Positions 24,616-33,126 of a stretch of 64,000 nucleotides of DNA are shown here, one piece after another. Position 1 is the first letter of the stretch. Each line of letters starts with the position of its first letter. The stretch covers positions 248,001-312,000 of the forward strand of contig NZ_MOBM01000019.1 in NCBI RefSeq assembly GCF_003732275.1, in the 5' to 3' direction. Below the pieces are notes generated by a model. The model saw only the letters and a list, made by a program, of their open reading frames with translations. It did not search any database and was not told where the DNA came from. Origin of the DNA: Pseudomonas frederiksbergensis (lineage in GTDB: Bacteria > Pseudomonadota > Gammaproteobacteria > Pseudomonadales > Pseudomonadaceae). The translations under genes were made by a program, and so were the position numbers.

Positions 24616-26614
24616 CCTTGCAGCGCTCGCATTCTTCACAGAACGGTGCATCGCTTTGCAGGCTGAGTATTTGTGCGGCACTGAGCAGCGCCGCCGGGGC
24701 GGCAGCGAGTTTCAACGGAACATCCGGCAAGCTCGGCGCAGCGGCCATGGCCGCCATCGGGGCGCCACCGACCTGGATCGGCACGCTGCTGAAAATCCCG
24801 CCGGCGCCGATGTTGATCCATTGCCCGCCCGCCTGAATGGTCGCGCTGGCGCCGCCGTCAATGACCACTTGCTGGCCGGCGCTGACGTGGAATTGCTGAC
24901 TGGCGTTGAGGGCCTGACTGGTCACGCGAATGTGTCGGTTGCCGACCACCACCAAGTGATCGTCCAGCCGCACTTCGGTCTGGCGTTGACCGTGGGTGAT
25001 GTGCTTTTCGTCGGCCTTCAGTTCATGGCGAGCGGTGCCGGTGACGACGATGCTGCGGGCGTTATCAACCTGCACCTGTTGATCGTTCAGTACATGCTGA
25101 GTCCAGTTTCGCTGGGCGCGCAGGTAGATTTCCTCGGCGCCTTTACGATCCTCAATGCGCAATTCGTTGTAACCGCCGCCACCGGGACTGCTTTGGCTGC
25201 GGAAAATGCTGCGAGTCTTGTCCGCCGGCAGATCGAGCGGCACCGGGGTCGCCGCGTTGGGCAGGCAACCCATGACCAGCGGTTTGTCGGCATCGGCATC
25301 GACGAACCCCACCAGCACTTCCATGCCGACGCGCGGAATCATCACGCTGCCATAGCGGTCGTGCGCCCAACCAGTGGCTACGCGCAGCCAGCAACTGGAA
25401 TGCTCGTTGAGCTGACCGTCACGGTCCCAGGCGAGTTGAACCTTGACTCGACCGTACTCGTCGCAATGGATTTCGCTGTCAGTCGGACCGGTGACCACGG
25501 CGGGTTGATAGCCAAGCATGCGCGGCTTTTCTGGCCCCAGCGGCGGGCGAAAGGAAACGTCCCACGGCGTCGCCAGAAAGGTATTGCGATAACCCTGGAA
25601 ATCATTCGGGCTGTCGCTGGTCGCTGACTCCTCAAGAACCTGCGGCTGCCGACCACGGTGTTCGATTTCGGTGATCAACCACAGGTCATTCCACGTCTGA
25701 CGCGGGTGCTCGGCGAGGTGCAGGAAATGCCCACTGACCAAAGCAGATTCGTCGCCGCGACCTTCGGCCTGGCGGTAATCTGCACCGTGGCGCTCCAACG
25801 CCCGTTGAGCCAGATGCTTGCCGTGTTCGCGATCGGTGAATTGGCCGGGAAAGTGGTAGTCCTCAAGCACCGGTCGCTGCTCGCTGTCGAGACGGCTTTC
25901 GAGTTGCAAGCGCGGTTTATGGAAGTCGTAGTCCCGACGAGTGACCGCTGTGGTCCGGGTTTCCAGCCGCACGTTGAAACGCTTGATCGCCGGCGCATCT
26001 GCCGCCATCCCACTACCCGGCAGGTACAGCGTCGGTTCGGGCAGGCGAGGGAAAACCGTCTGGTCATCGCCAAACACCAGCAGATGCCCGTCGGGGCTGT
26101 GCTGGAAGTGGTAGTGAATACCCACCTCGGCACACAACCGCTGGATGAACGCCAGATCGCTTTCGGCGTACTGCACGCAATACTCGCGCTCGGGATAGTC
26201 ACTGCCGAGCTGGAACTCGAAGGCATCGCGCTGGATGCCGTGGTCTTTGAGGATTTGCGTGACGATCGCCGGCACGCTTTTATGCTGGAAGATTCGCTGA
26301 TTGATGCGCCGAGCGAGGTACGCCAGACGCGGTACGAGACTGATTTGGTAGCCCGTCAGACGTTGGCCGGAATCGCTCTGGCCGACGCGAAAAATCTGAC
26401 CGTGAATACCGGAACCTTGCGCATCGAAACTCAGAAACGCCTGACCGTGCAGCAGGCTTTCGAGGTCAATGTCGGGCCGTTCGCTGACCAGTTCCAGGTC
26501 AAAACGGTAGGGTTGGCTGATGGCTTCCTTGCCCGTGAACTCAAGTACCTTGAGCTCATTCTGGACGCCGTCGAGGGTCAACGTGAAACGCGGTTGATTG
26601 GCAGGCGCGAACAT
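24596..26614 (-). CDS. vgrG: Type VI secretion spike protein VgrG (TssI)
   Basis: VgrG trimers form the puncturing tip of the type VI machine and carry effectors. The 672 residues start FTLTLDGVQNELKVLEFTG, run through the gp27-like half (SDLAFIQRLCAEVGIHYHF), then the gp5-like OB and beta-helix part (DEYGRVKVQLAWDRDGQ, WAHDRYGSVMIPRVGMEVLV, and repeats near ARHELKADEKHITHG). The C-terminal tail is Ala-rich with a Cys cluster (CEECERCKDGVCAA). No enzymatic extension domain is seen. No hcp or other tss gene is nearby, so this is an orphan vgrG island that must use a core system elsewhere. The adaptor and Rhs genes follow with overlaps. Confidence 0.95.
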   Translation of the reverse strand: MFAPANQPRFTLTLDGVQNELKVLEFTGKEAISQPYRFDLELVSERPDIDLESLLHGQAFLSFDAQGSGIHGQIFRVGQSDSGQRLTGYQISLVPRLAYLARRINQRIFQHKSVPAIVTQILKDHGIQRDAFEFQLGSDYPEREYCVQYAESDLAFIQRLCAEVGIHYHFQHSPDGHLLVFGDDQTVFPRLPEPTLYLPGSGMAADAPAIKRFNVRLETRTTAVTRRDYDFHKPRLQLESRLDSEQRPVLEDYHFPGQFTDREHGKHLAQRALERHGADYRQAEGRGDESALVSGHFLHLAEHPRQTWNDLWLITEIEHRGRQPQVLEESATSDSPNDFQGYRNTFLATPWDVSFRPPLGPEKPRMLGYQPAVVTGPTDSEIHCDEYGRVKVQLAWDRDGQLNEHSSCWLRVATGWAHDRYGSVMIPRVGMEVLVGFVDADADKPLVMGCLPNAATPVPLDLPADKTRSIFRSQSSPGGGGYNELRIEDRKGAEEIYLRAQRNWTQHVLNDQQVQVDNARSIVVTGTARHELKADEKHITHGQRQTEVRLDDHLVVVGNRHIRVTSQALNASQQFHVSAGQQVVIDGGASATIQAGGQWINIGAGGIFSSVPIQVGGAPMAAMAAAPSLPDVPLKLAAAPAALLSAAQILSLQSDAPFCEECERCKDGVCAA

Positions 26615-26779
26615 CCGATGTGTCTCTGCAGAATGAAGGCGGGCGATTCTGCATGAGCGACAAGGGGTGTTGACGGAGGGACAAGGAAATCAGATTTGCC
26701 CTACTTTTTTAGGGATTTTTCCTTCAAAAATCAGTGTACTTGGCTACAGACAACTCCTTCAAAACCACCACTAAACAGT

Positions 26780-26867
26780 GTGGGAGCGAGCCTGCTCGCG
26801 ATTGCGCCGAATCAGTCGACATTAATGTTGCATGATCTACCGCTATCGCGAGCAGGCTCGCTCCCAC
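26780..26867. repeat. REPIN, family 1
   Basis: 88 bases from GTGTGGGAGCGAGCCTG... arms to the matching CTCCCAC end, with spacer GTCGACATTAATGTTGCATG. It lies in the gap between the vgrG and putP genes. Confidence 0.9.
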
Positions 26868-26902
26868 AGGGAACTCATAGCGTTTCGAGATTTGCGTGGT
26901 CC

Positions 26903-26941
26903 AAAAAAAACGGCCCGCCTCCAAAAAGAAGCGGACCGTTT
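26903..26941 (-). terminator. Rho-independent terminator of putP
   Basis: On the minus strand, AACGGTCCGC, loop TTCTTTTTGGAG, GCGGGCCGTT, then a run of T: a strong intrinsic terminator 40 bases after the putP stop. Confidence 0.9.
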
Positions 26942-26980
26942 TCATGTTCAGCGAAAGCTCAGAGCATCAGCTCATCCCCA

Positions 26981-28465
26981 TCACTGGTTCAGGCGGAAAT
27001 CCTTCTCGGCCGCGGCAAAGCGCTGAAGCATGCCGGTGGTCGGTGTACCCATTTTGCTGACGAAGTAGATCGCCAGGCTGGCGAAGATGAAACCAGGGAT
27101 GATTTCGTACAGGCCCAGCAGTTCGAAGTGTTTCCAGACGATCACGGTGATCGCGCCGACCAGGATGCCGGCCAGTGCGCCGTTGCGGGTCATGTTTTTC
27201 CAGATCACGGAGATCAGGACAACTGGACCGAACGCAGCACCGAAACCAGCCCAGGCGTAGCTGACCAGACCCAGTACACGGTTATTCGGGTTAGCCGCCA
27301 GAGCGATGGCGATCAGGGCAACCAGCAACACCATGGCACGGCCGACCCAGACCAATTCAACCTGGGAAGCGGTTTTACGCAGGAAGGTTTTGTAGAAGTC
27401 TTCGGTCAGGGCGCTCGAGCACACCAGCAGTTGGCAGCTCAGGGTACTCATCACTGCAGCCAGAATGGCCGACAGCAACACACCGGCAACCCACGGGTTA
27501 AACAGGATTTTCGCCAGTTCGATAAACACACGCTCGTGGTTTTCGCTCACGGGCATGGCCACGGCAGGGTTTGCCGAGAAGTAAGCGATACCGAAGAAAC
27601 CTACAGCGACGGTGCCGCCCAGGCACAGGATCATCCAGGTCATGGAGATGCGACGGGCATTAGCGATCGACTTGACCGAATCCGCTGCCATGAAACGCGC
27701 CAGGATGTGCGGTTGGCCGAAGTAGCCCAGGCCCCAGCCCATCAGCGAGATGATGCCGATGAAAGTGGTGTTTTTCAGCATGTCGAAGTTGCTTGGATCT
27801 TGTGCTTCGATCGCCAGGAACGTGGTGTCGATGCCGCCAGTTGCCAACAGCACGATGATCGGCGTCAGCAGCAAGGCGAAGATCATCAGCGTGGCTTGTA
27901 CGGTGTCAGTCCAGCTCACAGCCAGGAAACCACCGACGAAGGTGTAGGCAATCGTCGCCGCGGCACCGGCCCACAGCGCTGTCTCGTAGGACATGCCGAA
28001 GGTGCTTTCGAACAGACGGGCACCGGCCACGATGCCGGAAGCGCAGTAGATGGTGAAGAACACCAGGATCACGACCGCGGAGATGATCCGCAGCAGGCCG
28101 CTTTTATCTTCAAAACGGCTGGAGAAGTAATCCGGCAGGGTCAGCGCATCGCCGTTGTGCTCGGTCTGCACGCGCAGACGGCCGGCAACGAACAGCCAGT
28201 TCAGGTAAGCACCGATGATCAGGCCGATGGCGATCCAGCTTTCGGAAAGACCGGACATGTAGATAGCGCCCGGCAGGCCCATCAACAACCAGCCGCTCAT
28301 GTCGGAAGCACCGGCAGAGAGTGCGGTCACGACGCTGCCCAGGCTACGACCGCCCAGAATGTAGTCAGAAAGATTGTTGGTGGAGCGATAGGCCATCAAG
28401 CCGATCAGCACCATTGCTGCGATGTAGATCACGAATGTGATCAGGGTTGGATTGCTTACGCTCAT
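26981..28465 (-). CDS. putP: Sodium/proline symporter
   Basis: PutP imports L-proline with sodium across the inner membrane. The 494 residues have the sodium:solute symporter pattern of about thirteen membrane helices and the family signatures GGRSLGSVVTALSAGASDMS near the N-terminus, GWGLGYFGQPHILARFMA in the middle and SYAWAGFGAAFGP. The start is the ATG of MSVSNPTLITF behind AGGG; the frame is open 31 codons further upstream into the operator region. It is divergent from putA across 461 bases with five GTTGCA boxes, so transport and catabolism are probably co-regulated by PutA. Confidence 0.96.
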   Translation of the reverse strand: MSVSNPTLITFVIYIAAMVLIGLMAYRSTNNLSDYILGGRSLGSVVTALSAGASDMSGWLLMGLPGAIYMSGLSESWIAIGLIIGAYLNWLFVAGRLRVQTEHNGDALTLPDYFSSRFEDKSGLLRIISAVVILVFFTIYCASGIVAGARLFESTFGMSYETALWAGAAATIAYTFVGGFLAVSWTDTVQATLMIFALLLTPIIVLLATGGIDTTFLAIEAQDPSNFDMLKNTTFIGIISLMGWGLGYFGQPHILARFMAADSVKSIANARRISMTWMILCLGGTVAVGFFGIAYFSANPAVAMPVSENHERVFIELAKILFNPWVAGVLLSAILAAVMSTLSCQLLVCSSALTEDFYKTFLRKTASQVELVWVGRAMVLLVALIAIALAANPNNRVLGLVSYAWAGFGAAFGPVVLISVIWKNMTRNGALAGILVGAITVIVWKHFELLGLYEIIPGFIFASLAIYFVSKMGTPTTGMLQRFAAAEKDFRLNQ

Positions 28466-28614
28466 TGAGTTACGCCCTGGCATTGTTTTTATGTAACGGC
28501 GGCTAGTGAACCGCTCGCAAACGACAACGTTTGACAGACGATTCCGGAACCCGCGCATTTATGACTGATGTTTCCCCAGGAAAGCCATCAGCCGGCACAC
28601 CGATCTTTTGACCG

Positions 28615-28854
28615 GTTGCACCTTGGCCGCGAATGCTATTCAACAAAGCAAATAAGGTGCAACCAGTTTCGTGCGAATAAGTTGCACCTAGTCGGATTTT
28701 CCTGAAAAGGGTCGGTTTTTGCTCCTTTTTAGGGCGTTTTCCGGGTTGCGCTAGAAGTAAAAGCACCAAGCAGGCGCGGGAGGGATGTACCAGAATTAAT
28801 TTCCTGACGAGCTGCTTATTATTCCGACAAAAAAAAGGGTTGCACCCGGTTGCA
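28615..28854. promoter_or_regulatory. Five GTTGCA boxes between putP and putA (PutA operators)
   Basis: GTTGCA occurs at 28615-28620, 28681-28686, 28839-28844 and 28849-28854, and as TGCAAC at 28658-28663. Most sit in the longer form GGTTGCACC. GTTGCA is the DNA site of the ribbon-helix-helix domain of PutA in enteric bacteria, and the PutA here has that domain. Two boxes ten bases apart lie closest to putA. This 461-base gap (28466-28926) contains no gene. Confidence 0.85.
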
Positions 28855-28926
28855 CCTCGACCGACGCACAGCTAATCTTGCCGCCAGCTGATGCCACGCG
28901 GTCGTGGCAAACATGAGGATAAAAAT

Positions 28927-31900
28927 ATGGCTACCACCACTCTTGGGGTCAAACTTGACGACCCGACCCGCGAACGCCTCAAGGCCGCCGCGACCTCGAT
29001 TGATCGCACGCCGCACTGGCTGATCAAGCAGGCAATTTTCAATTACCTGGAAAAACTCGAGGGTGGTGCAACCCTGTCCGAGCTGAACGGTTTGAACGGC
29101 AAGGAAGTTGACGAAGCGGGCGAGATCCACGTCGATCACGCGCATCAGTGCTTCCTGGAATTCGCTGAAAGCATCCTGCCGCAATCGGTGCTGCGCGCCT
29201 CTATCACTGCCGCCTACCGTCGCCCGGAACCTGAAGTGGTGCCGATGCTGATCGAGCAGGCGCGCCTGCCGGCCCCGATGGCCGAAGCCACTAACAAGCT
29301 CGCCGCCTCGATTGCCGAGAAACTGCGCAATCAGAAAAGCGCCGGCGGCCGTGCCGGGATTGTTCAGGGCCTGCTGCAGGAGTTTTCCCTGTCGTCCCAG
29401 GAAGGCGTGGCGCTGATGTGCCTGGCCGAAGCGCTGCTGCGCATCCCGGACAAAGGCACCCGTGACGCGCTGATCCGCGACAAGATCAGCACCGGTAACT
29501 GGCAGCCGCACTTGGGCAACAGCCCGTCGCTGTTCGTCAACGCCGCCACTTGGGGCTTGCTGCTGACCGGCAAACTGGTCGCTACCCACAACGAAGCCGG
29601 CCTGACTTCGTCCCTGAGCCGCATCATCGGCAAGAGCGGCGAGCCGATGATCCGCAAGGGCGTCGACATGGCCATGCGCCTGATGGGCGAGCAGTTCGTC
29701 ACCGGCGAAACCATCGCCGAAGCTCTGGCCAACGCCAGCAAGTTCGAAGCCAAAGGCTTTCGCTATTCCTACGACATGCTGGGTGAAGCTGCACTCACCG
29801 AGCATGACGCCCAGAAGTACCTGGCCTCGTACGAACAAGCCATCCACTCGATCGGCAAAGCCTCTCACGGTCGTGGGATTTATGAAGGCCCGGGGATTTC
29901 GATCAAGCTGTCCGCCTTGCACCCGCGCTACAGCCGCGCCCAGTACGAGCGCGTGATGGAAGAGCTGTACCCGCGCCTGCTGTCGCTGACCCTGCTGGCC
30001 AAGCAATACGACATCGGCCTGAACATCGACGCCGAAGAAGCCGACCGCCTCGAGTTGTCGCTGGATCTGCTGGAGCGTCTGTGCTTCGAGCCGCAACTGA
30101 CCGGCTGGAACGGCATCGGTTTCGTGATCCAGGCGTACCAGAAGCGTTGCCCGTATGTGATCGACTACGTGATCGACCTGGCTCGCCGCAGCCGTCATCG
30201 CCTGATGATCCGCCTGGTAAAAGGCGCGTACTGGGACAGCGAAATCAAGCGCGCCCAGGTCGAAGGCCTGGAAGGCTATCCGGTCTACACCCGCAAGGTG
30301 TACACCGACGTTTCCTACATTGCCTGCGCACGCAAACTGCTGTCGGTGCCGGAAGTCATTTATCCGCAGTTCGCCACGCACAACGCCCACACCTTGTCGG
30401 CCATCTACCACATCGCCGGTCAGAACTATTACCCCGGTCAGTACGAGTTCCAGTGCCTGCACGGCATGGGTGAACCGCTGTACGAACAGGTTGTAGGTAA
30501 AGTTTCCGAAGGCAAGCTGAACCGTCCGTGCCGCGTGTACGCACCGGTTGGCACTCACGAAACTCTGTTGGCGTACCTGGTACGTCGTCTGCTGGAAAAC
30601 GGCGCGAACACCTCGTTCGTCAACCGCATCGCCGACCAATCTATTTCGATCCAGGAGTTGGTGGCCGATCCAGTGGCCAGCATCGAGCAGATGGCGACGC
30701 TGGAAGGCGGCTTCGGCCTGCCGCACCCGCGTATCCCGCTGCCGCGTGATCTTTATGGTGCCGAGCGCGCCAACTCCAGCGGCATCGACATGGCCAACGA
30801 ACATCGTTTGGCTTCCCTGTCGTGTGCCCTGCTGGCCACCGCTCACAACAACTGGAAAGCGGCGCCGATGCTCGGTTGCGCGTCCAGCACTGAAACCCCT
30901 GCGCCCGTCCTGAACCCGTCCGATCTGCGTGATGTGGTTGGCCATGTACAGGAAGCGACCGTTGAAGACGTCGACAACGCGATCCAGTGCGCCCTGAATG
31001 CTGCACCGATCTGGCAGGCCACCCCGCCGGCCGAGCGCGCCGCAATCCTGGAACGTGCCGCCGATTTGATGGAAGGCGAGATTCAGCCGCTGATGGGCCT
31101 GTTGGCTCGCGAAGCCGGCAAGACCTTCGCCAACGCCATCGCCGAAGTGCGCGAAGCCGTGGACTTCCTGCGTTATTACGCGGTGCAGGCTCGCAACGAT
31201 TTCACCAACGATGCCCACCGCCCGTTGGGTCCGGTGGTCTGCATCAGCCCGTGGAACTTCCCGCTGGCCATCTTCAGTGGTCAGGTCGCTGCTGCGCTGG
31301 CCGCCGGTAACCCGGTATTGGCCAAACCTGCGGAACAAACCCCGCTGGTGGCTGCTCAAGCCGTGCGTTTGCTGCTCGAAGCCGGGATTCCGGAAGGCGT
31401 GCTGCAATTGCTGCCGGGCCGTGGCGAAACTGTCGGCGCCCGTCTGGTCGGCGACGATCGCGTTAAAGGCGTGATGTTCACCGGCTCCACCGAAGTCGCT
31501 CGCCTGCTGCAACGCAACGTCGCCGGTCGTCTGGATGCTCAGGGTCGTCCGATTCCACTGATCGCCGAAACCGGCGGTCAGAACGCAATGATCGTTGACT
31601 CCTCGGCACTGACCGAACAGGTTGTGATCGACGTGGTGTCCTCGGCCTTCGACAGTGCTGGTCAGCGTTGCTCGGCGCTGCGGGTACTGTGCCTGCAGGA
31701 AGACTCCGCTGATCGTGTCATCGAAATGCTCAAGGGCGCCATGGCGGAATGCCGTCTTGGTAATCCAGAGCGTCTGTCCGTGGACATCGGCCCGGTGATT
31801 GACGCCGAAGCCAAGGCCGGCATCGAGAAGCACATCCAGGCTATGCGCGACAAAGGTCGCAATGTGTATCAGGTGGCAATCGCCAACAGCGAAGAAGTCA

Positions 31901-32880
31901 AACGTGGCACCTTCGTGATGCCGACCCTGATCGAACTGGAAAGCTTCGACGAACTGCAACGGGAGATCTTCGGCCCGGTTCTGCACGTGGTTCGCTACAA
32001 GCGAAAAGAGATCGATCAACTGATCGGCCAGATCAATGCTTCCGGCTACGGCCTGACCCTGGGCGTACACACTCGCATCGACGAGACCATCGCCAAGGTG
32101 ATCGACAACGTCAACGCCGGTAACGTCTACGTGAACCGCAACATTGTTGGTGCTGTAGTTGGCGTGCAACCGTTCGGCGGTGAAGGCCTGTCGGGCACTG
32201 GCCCGAAAGCCGGTGGTCCGCTGTACCTGTACCGCTTGCTGTCGACGCGTCCTACCGATGCAATCGAACAATCCTTCGCTCGCGGCGACGCTCTCGCGGC
32301 ACCGGACGTCCGTCTGCGTGATGCCATGAGCAAGCCGCTGACCGCGCTGAAAGCCTGGGCCGACAGCAACAAGTTCGCTGACTTGAGCACCCTGTGCGTA
32401 CAGTTCGCGGCGCAATCGCAAAGCGGGATCACACGTGTACTGGCTGGCCCGACCGGCGAGCGCAACAGCTACGCCATCCTGCCGCGCGAACACGTGCTGT
32501 GCCTGGCCGACGTCGAAGGCGATCTGCTGACCCAACTGGCTGCGGTATTGGCCGTGGGCGGCTCGGCGGTGTGGCCGGACGCTGAACCGGGCAAGGCCCT
32601 GTTCGCACGCTTGCCGAAAGAAATCCAGGGGCGGATCAAGCGGGTTGCCGACTGGACCAAGGATGAGGTGGTAATTGATGCGGTTCTGCATCATGGCCAT
32701 TCCGACCAGTTGCGTGCGGTCTGCCAGCAAGTGGCCAAACGTGCCGGTGCGATTGTTGGGGTTCATGGTTTGTCCCAGGGCGAAACCAACATTGCGCTGG
32801 AGCGTCTGGTGATCGAGCGTGCGTTGAGCGTGAACACCGCTGCGGCGGGTGGTAATGCCAGTTTGATGACGATCGGTTAA
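28927..32880 (+). CDS. putA: Trifunctional PutA: proline dehydrogenase, P5C dehydrogenase and put repressor
   Basis: PutA oxidises proline to pyrroline-5-carboxylate with FAD and then to glutamate with NAD, and represses put genes without proline. The 1317 residues start with a ribbon-helix-helix domain (TTTLGVKLDDPTRERLKAAA, 3-22). A proline dehydrogenase barrel follows (with DIGLNIDAEEADRLELSLDL and VKGAYWDSEIK), then an aldehyde dehydrogenase domain with AETGGQNAMIVDSSA and catalytic Cys915 in GQRCSALRV, and a C-terminal lid domain. The start is the ATG after GAGGATAAAAAT; an upstream in-frame ATG lies in the leader. Trifunctional type, normal length. Confidence 0.97.
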   Translation: MATTTLGVKLDDPTRERLKAAATSIDRTPHWLIKQAIFNYLEKLEGGATLSELNGLNGKEVDEAGEIHVDHAHQCFLEFAESILPQSVLRASITAAYRRPEPEVVPMLIEQARLPAPMAEATNKLAASIAEKLRNQKSAGGRAGIVQGLLQEFSLSSQEGVALMCLAEALLRIPDKGTRDALIRDKISTGNWQPHLGNSPSLFVNAATWGLLLTGKLVATHNEAGLTSSLSRIIGKSGEPMIRKGVDMAMRLMGEQFVTGETIAEALANASKFEAKGFRYSYDMLGEAALTEHDAQKYLASYEQAIHSIGKASHGRGIYEGPGISIKLSALHPRYSRAQYERVMEELYPRLLSLTLLAKQYDIGLNIDAEEADRLELSLDLLERLCFEPQLTGWNGIGFVIQAYQKRCPYVIDYVIDLARRSRHRLMIRLVKGAYWDSEIKRAQVEGLEGYPVYTRKVYTDVSYIACARKLLSVPEVIYPQFATHNAHTLSAIYHIAGQNYYPGQYEFQCLHGMGEPLYEQVVGKVSEGKLNRPCRVYAPVGTHETLLAYLVRRLLENGANTSFVNRIADQSISIQELVADPVASIEQMATLEGGFGLPHPRIPLPRDLYGAERANSSGIDMANEHRLASLSCALLATAHNNWKAAPMLGCASSTETPAPVLNPSDLRDVVGHVQEATVEDVDNAIQCALNAAPIWQATPPAERAAILERAADLMEGEIQPLMGLLAREAGKTFANAIAEVREAVDFLRYYAVQARNDFTNDAHRPLGPVVCISPWNFPLAIFSGQVAAALAAGNPVLAKPAEQTPLVAAQAVRLLLEAGIPEGVLQLLPGRGETVGARLVGDDRVKGVMFTGSTEVARLLQRNVAGRLDAQGRPIPLIAETGGQNAMIVDSSALTEQVVIDVVSSAFDSAGQRCSALRVLCLQEDSADRVIEMLKGAMAECRLGNPERLSVDIGPVIDAEAKAGIEKHIQAMRDKGRNVYQVAIANSEEVKRGTFVMPTLIELESFDELQREIFGPVLHVVRYKRKEIDQLIGQINASGYGLTLGVHTRIDETIAKVIDNVNAGNVYVNRNIVGAVVGVQPFGGEGLSGTGPKAGGPLYLYRLLSTRPTDAIEQSFARGDALAAPDVRLRDAMSKPLTALKAWADSNKFADLSTLCVQFAAQSQSGITRVLAGPTGERNSYAILPREHVLCLADVEGDLLTQLAAVLAVGGSAVWPDAEPGKALFARLPKEIQGRIKRVADWTKDEVVIDAVLHHGHSDQLRAVCQQVAKRAGAIVGVHGLSQGETNIALERLVIERALSVNTAAAGGNASLMTIG

Positions 32881-32892
32881 ACCGCAATAAGA

Positions 32893-32920
32893 CCGGGCAC
32901 CTGCAATGGGTGCCTGGTTT
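32893..32920 (+). terminator. Probable putA terminator
   Basis: CCGGGCACC, loop TGCAATG, GGTGCCTGG then TTTA: a nine-pair stem with one wobble, 12 bases after the putA stop, with a weak T-tract. Confidence 0.6.
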
Positions 32921-32931
32921 ACACAATACCT

Positions 32932-33019
32932 GTGGGAGCGGGCTTGCTCGCGAAAGCGGTGTATCAGTCGACATTAATGTTGAATGATCAACCGCCTTCG
33001 CGAGCAAGCCCGCTCCCAC
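32932..33019. repeat. REPIN, family 1
   Basis: 88 bases with arms GTGGGAGCGGGCTTGCTCGC and its inverse and the conserved spacer CAGTCGACATTAATGTTGAA. The arms carry the GGGCTTG variant of the family. Confidence 0.9.
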
Positions 33020-33126
33020 ATTTGATCAGCGGCGCTCTCGCTCCACCATCACCCACATCAATCATCCTGTTCAGCCCGCCCTCCCCACGCCTAGACTCGG
33101 TCCATTCCAAAATAAGGTAGGCCGCC

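Noticed and set aside
28819..32766. 1315-codon open frame on the minus strand across putA
   Set aside because: It is the antisense shadow of putA caused by high GC at third positions; composition is not protein-like (long runs of His, Gln, Val) and no domain is seen.
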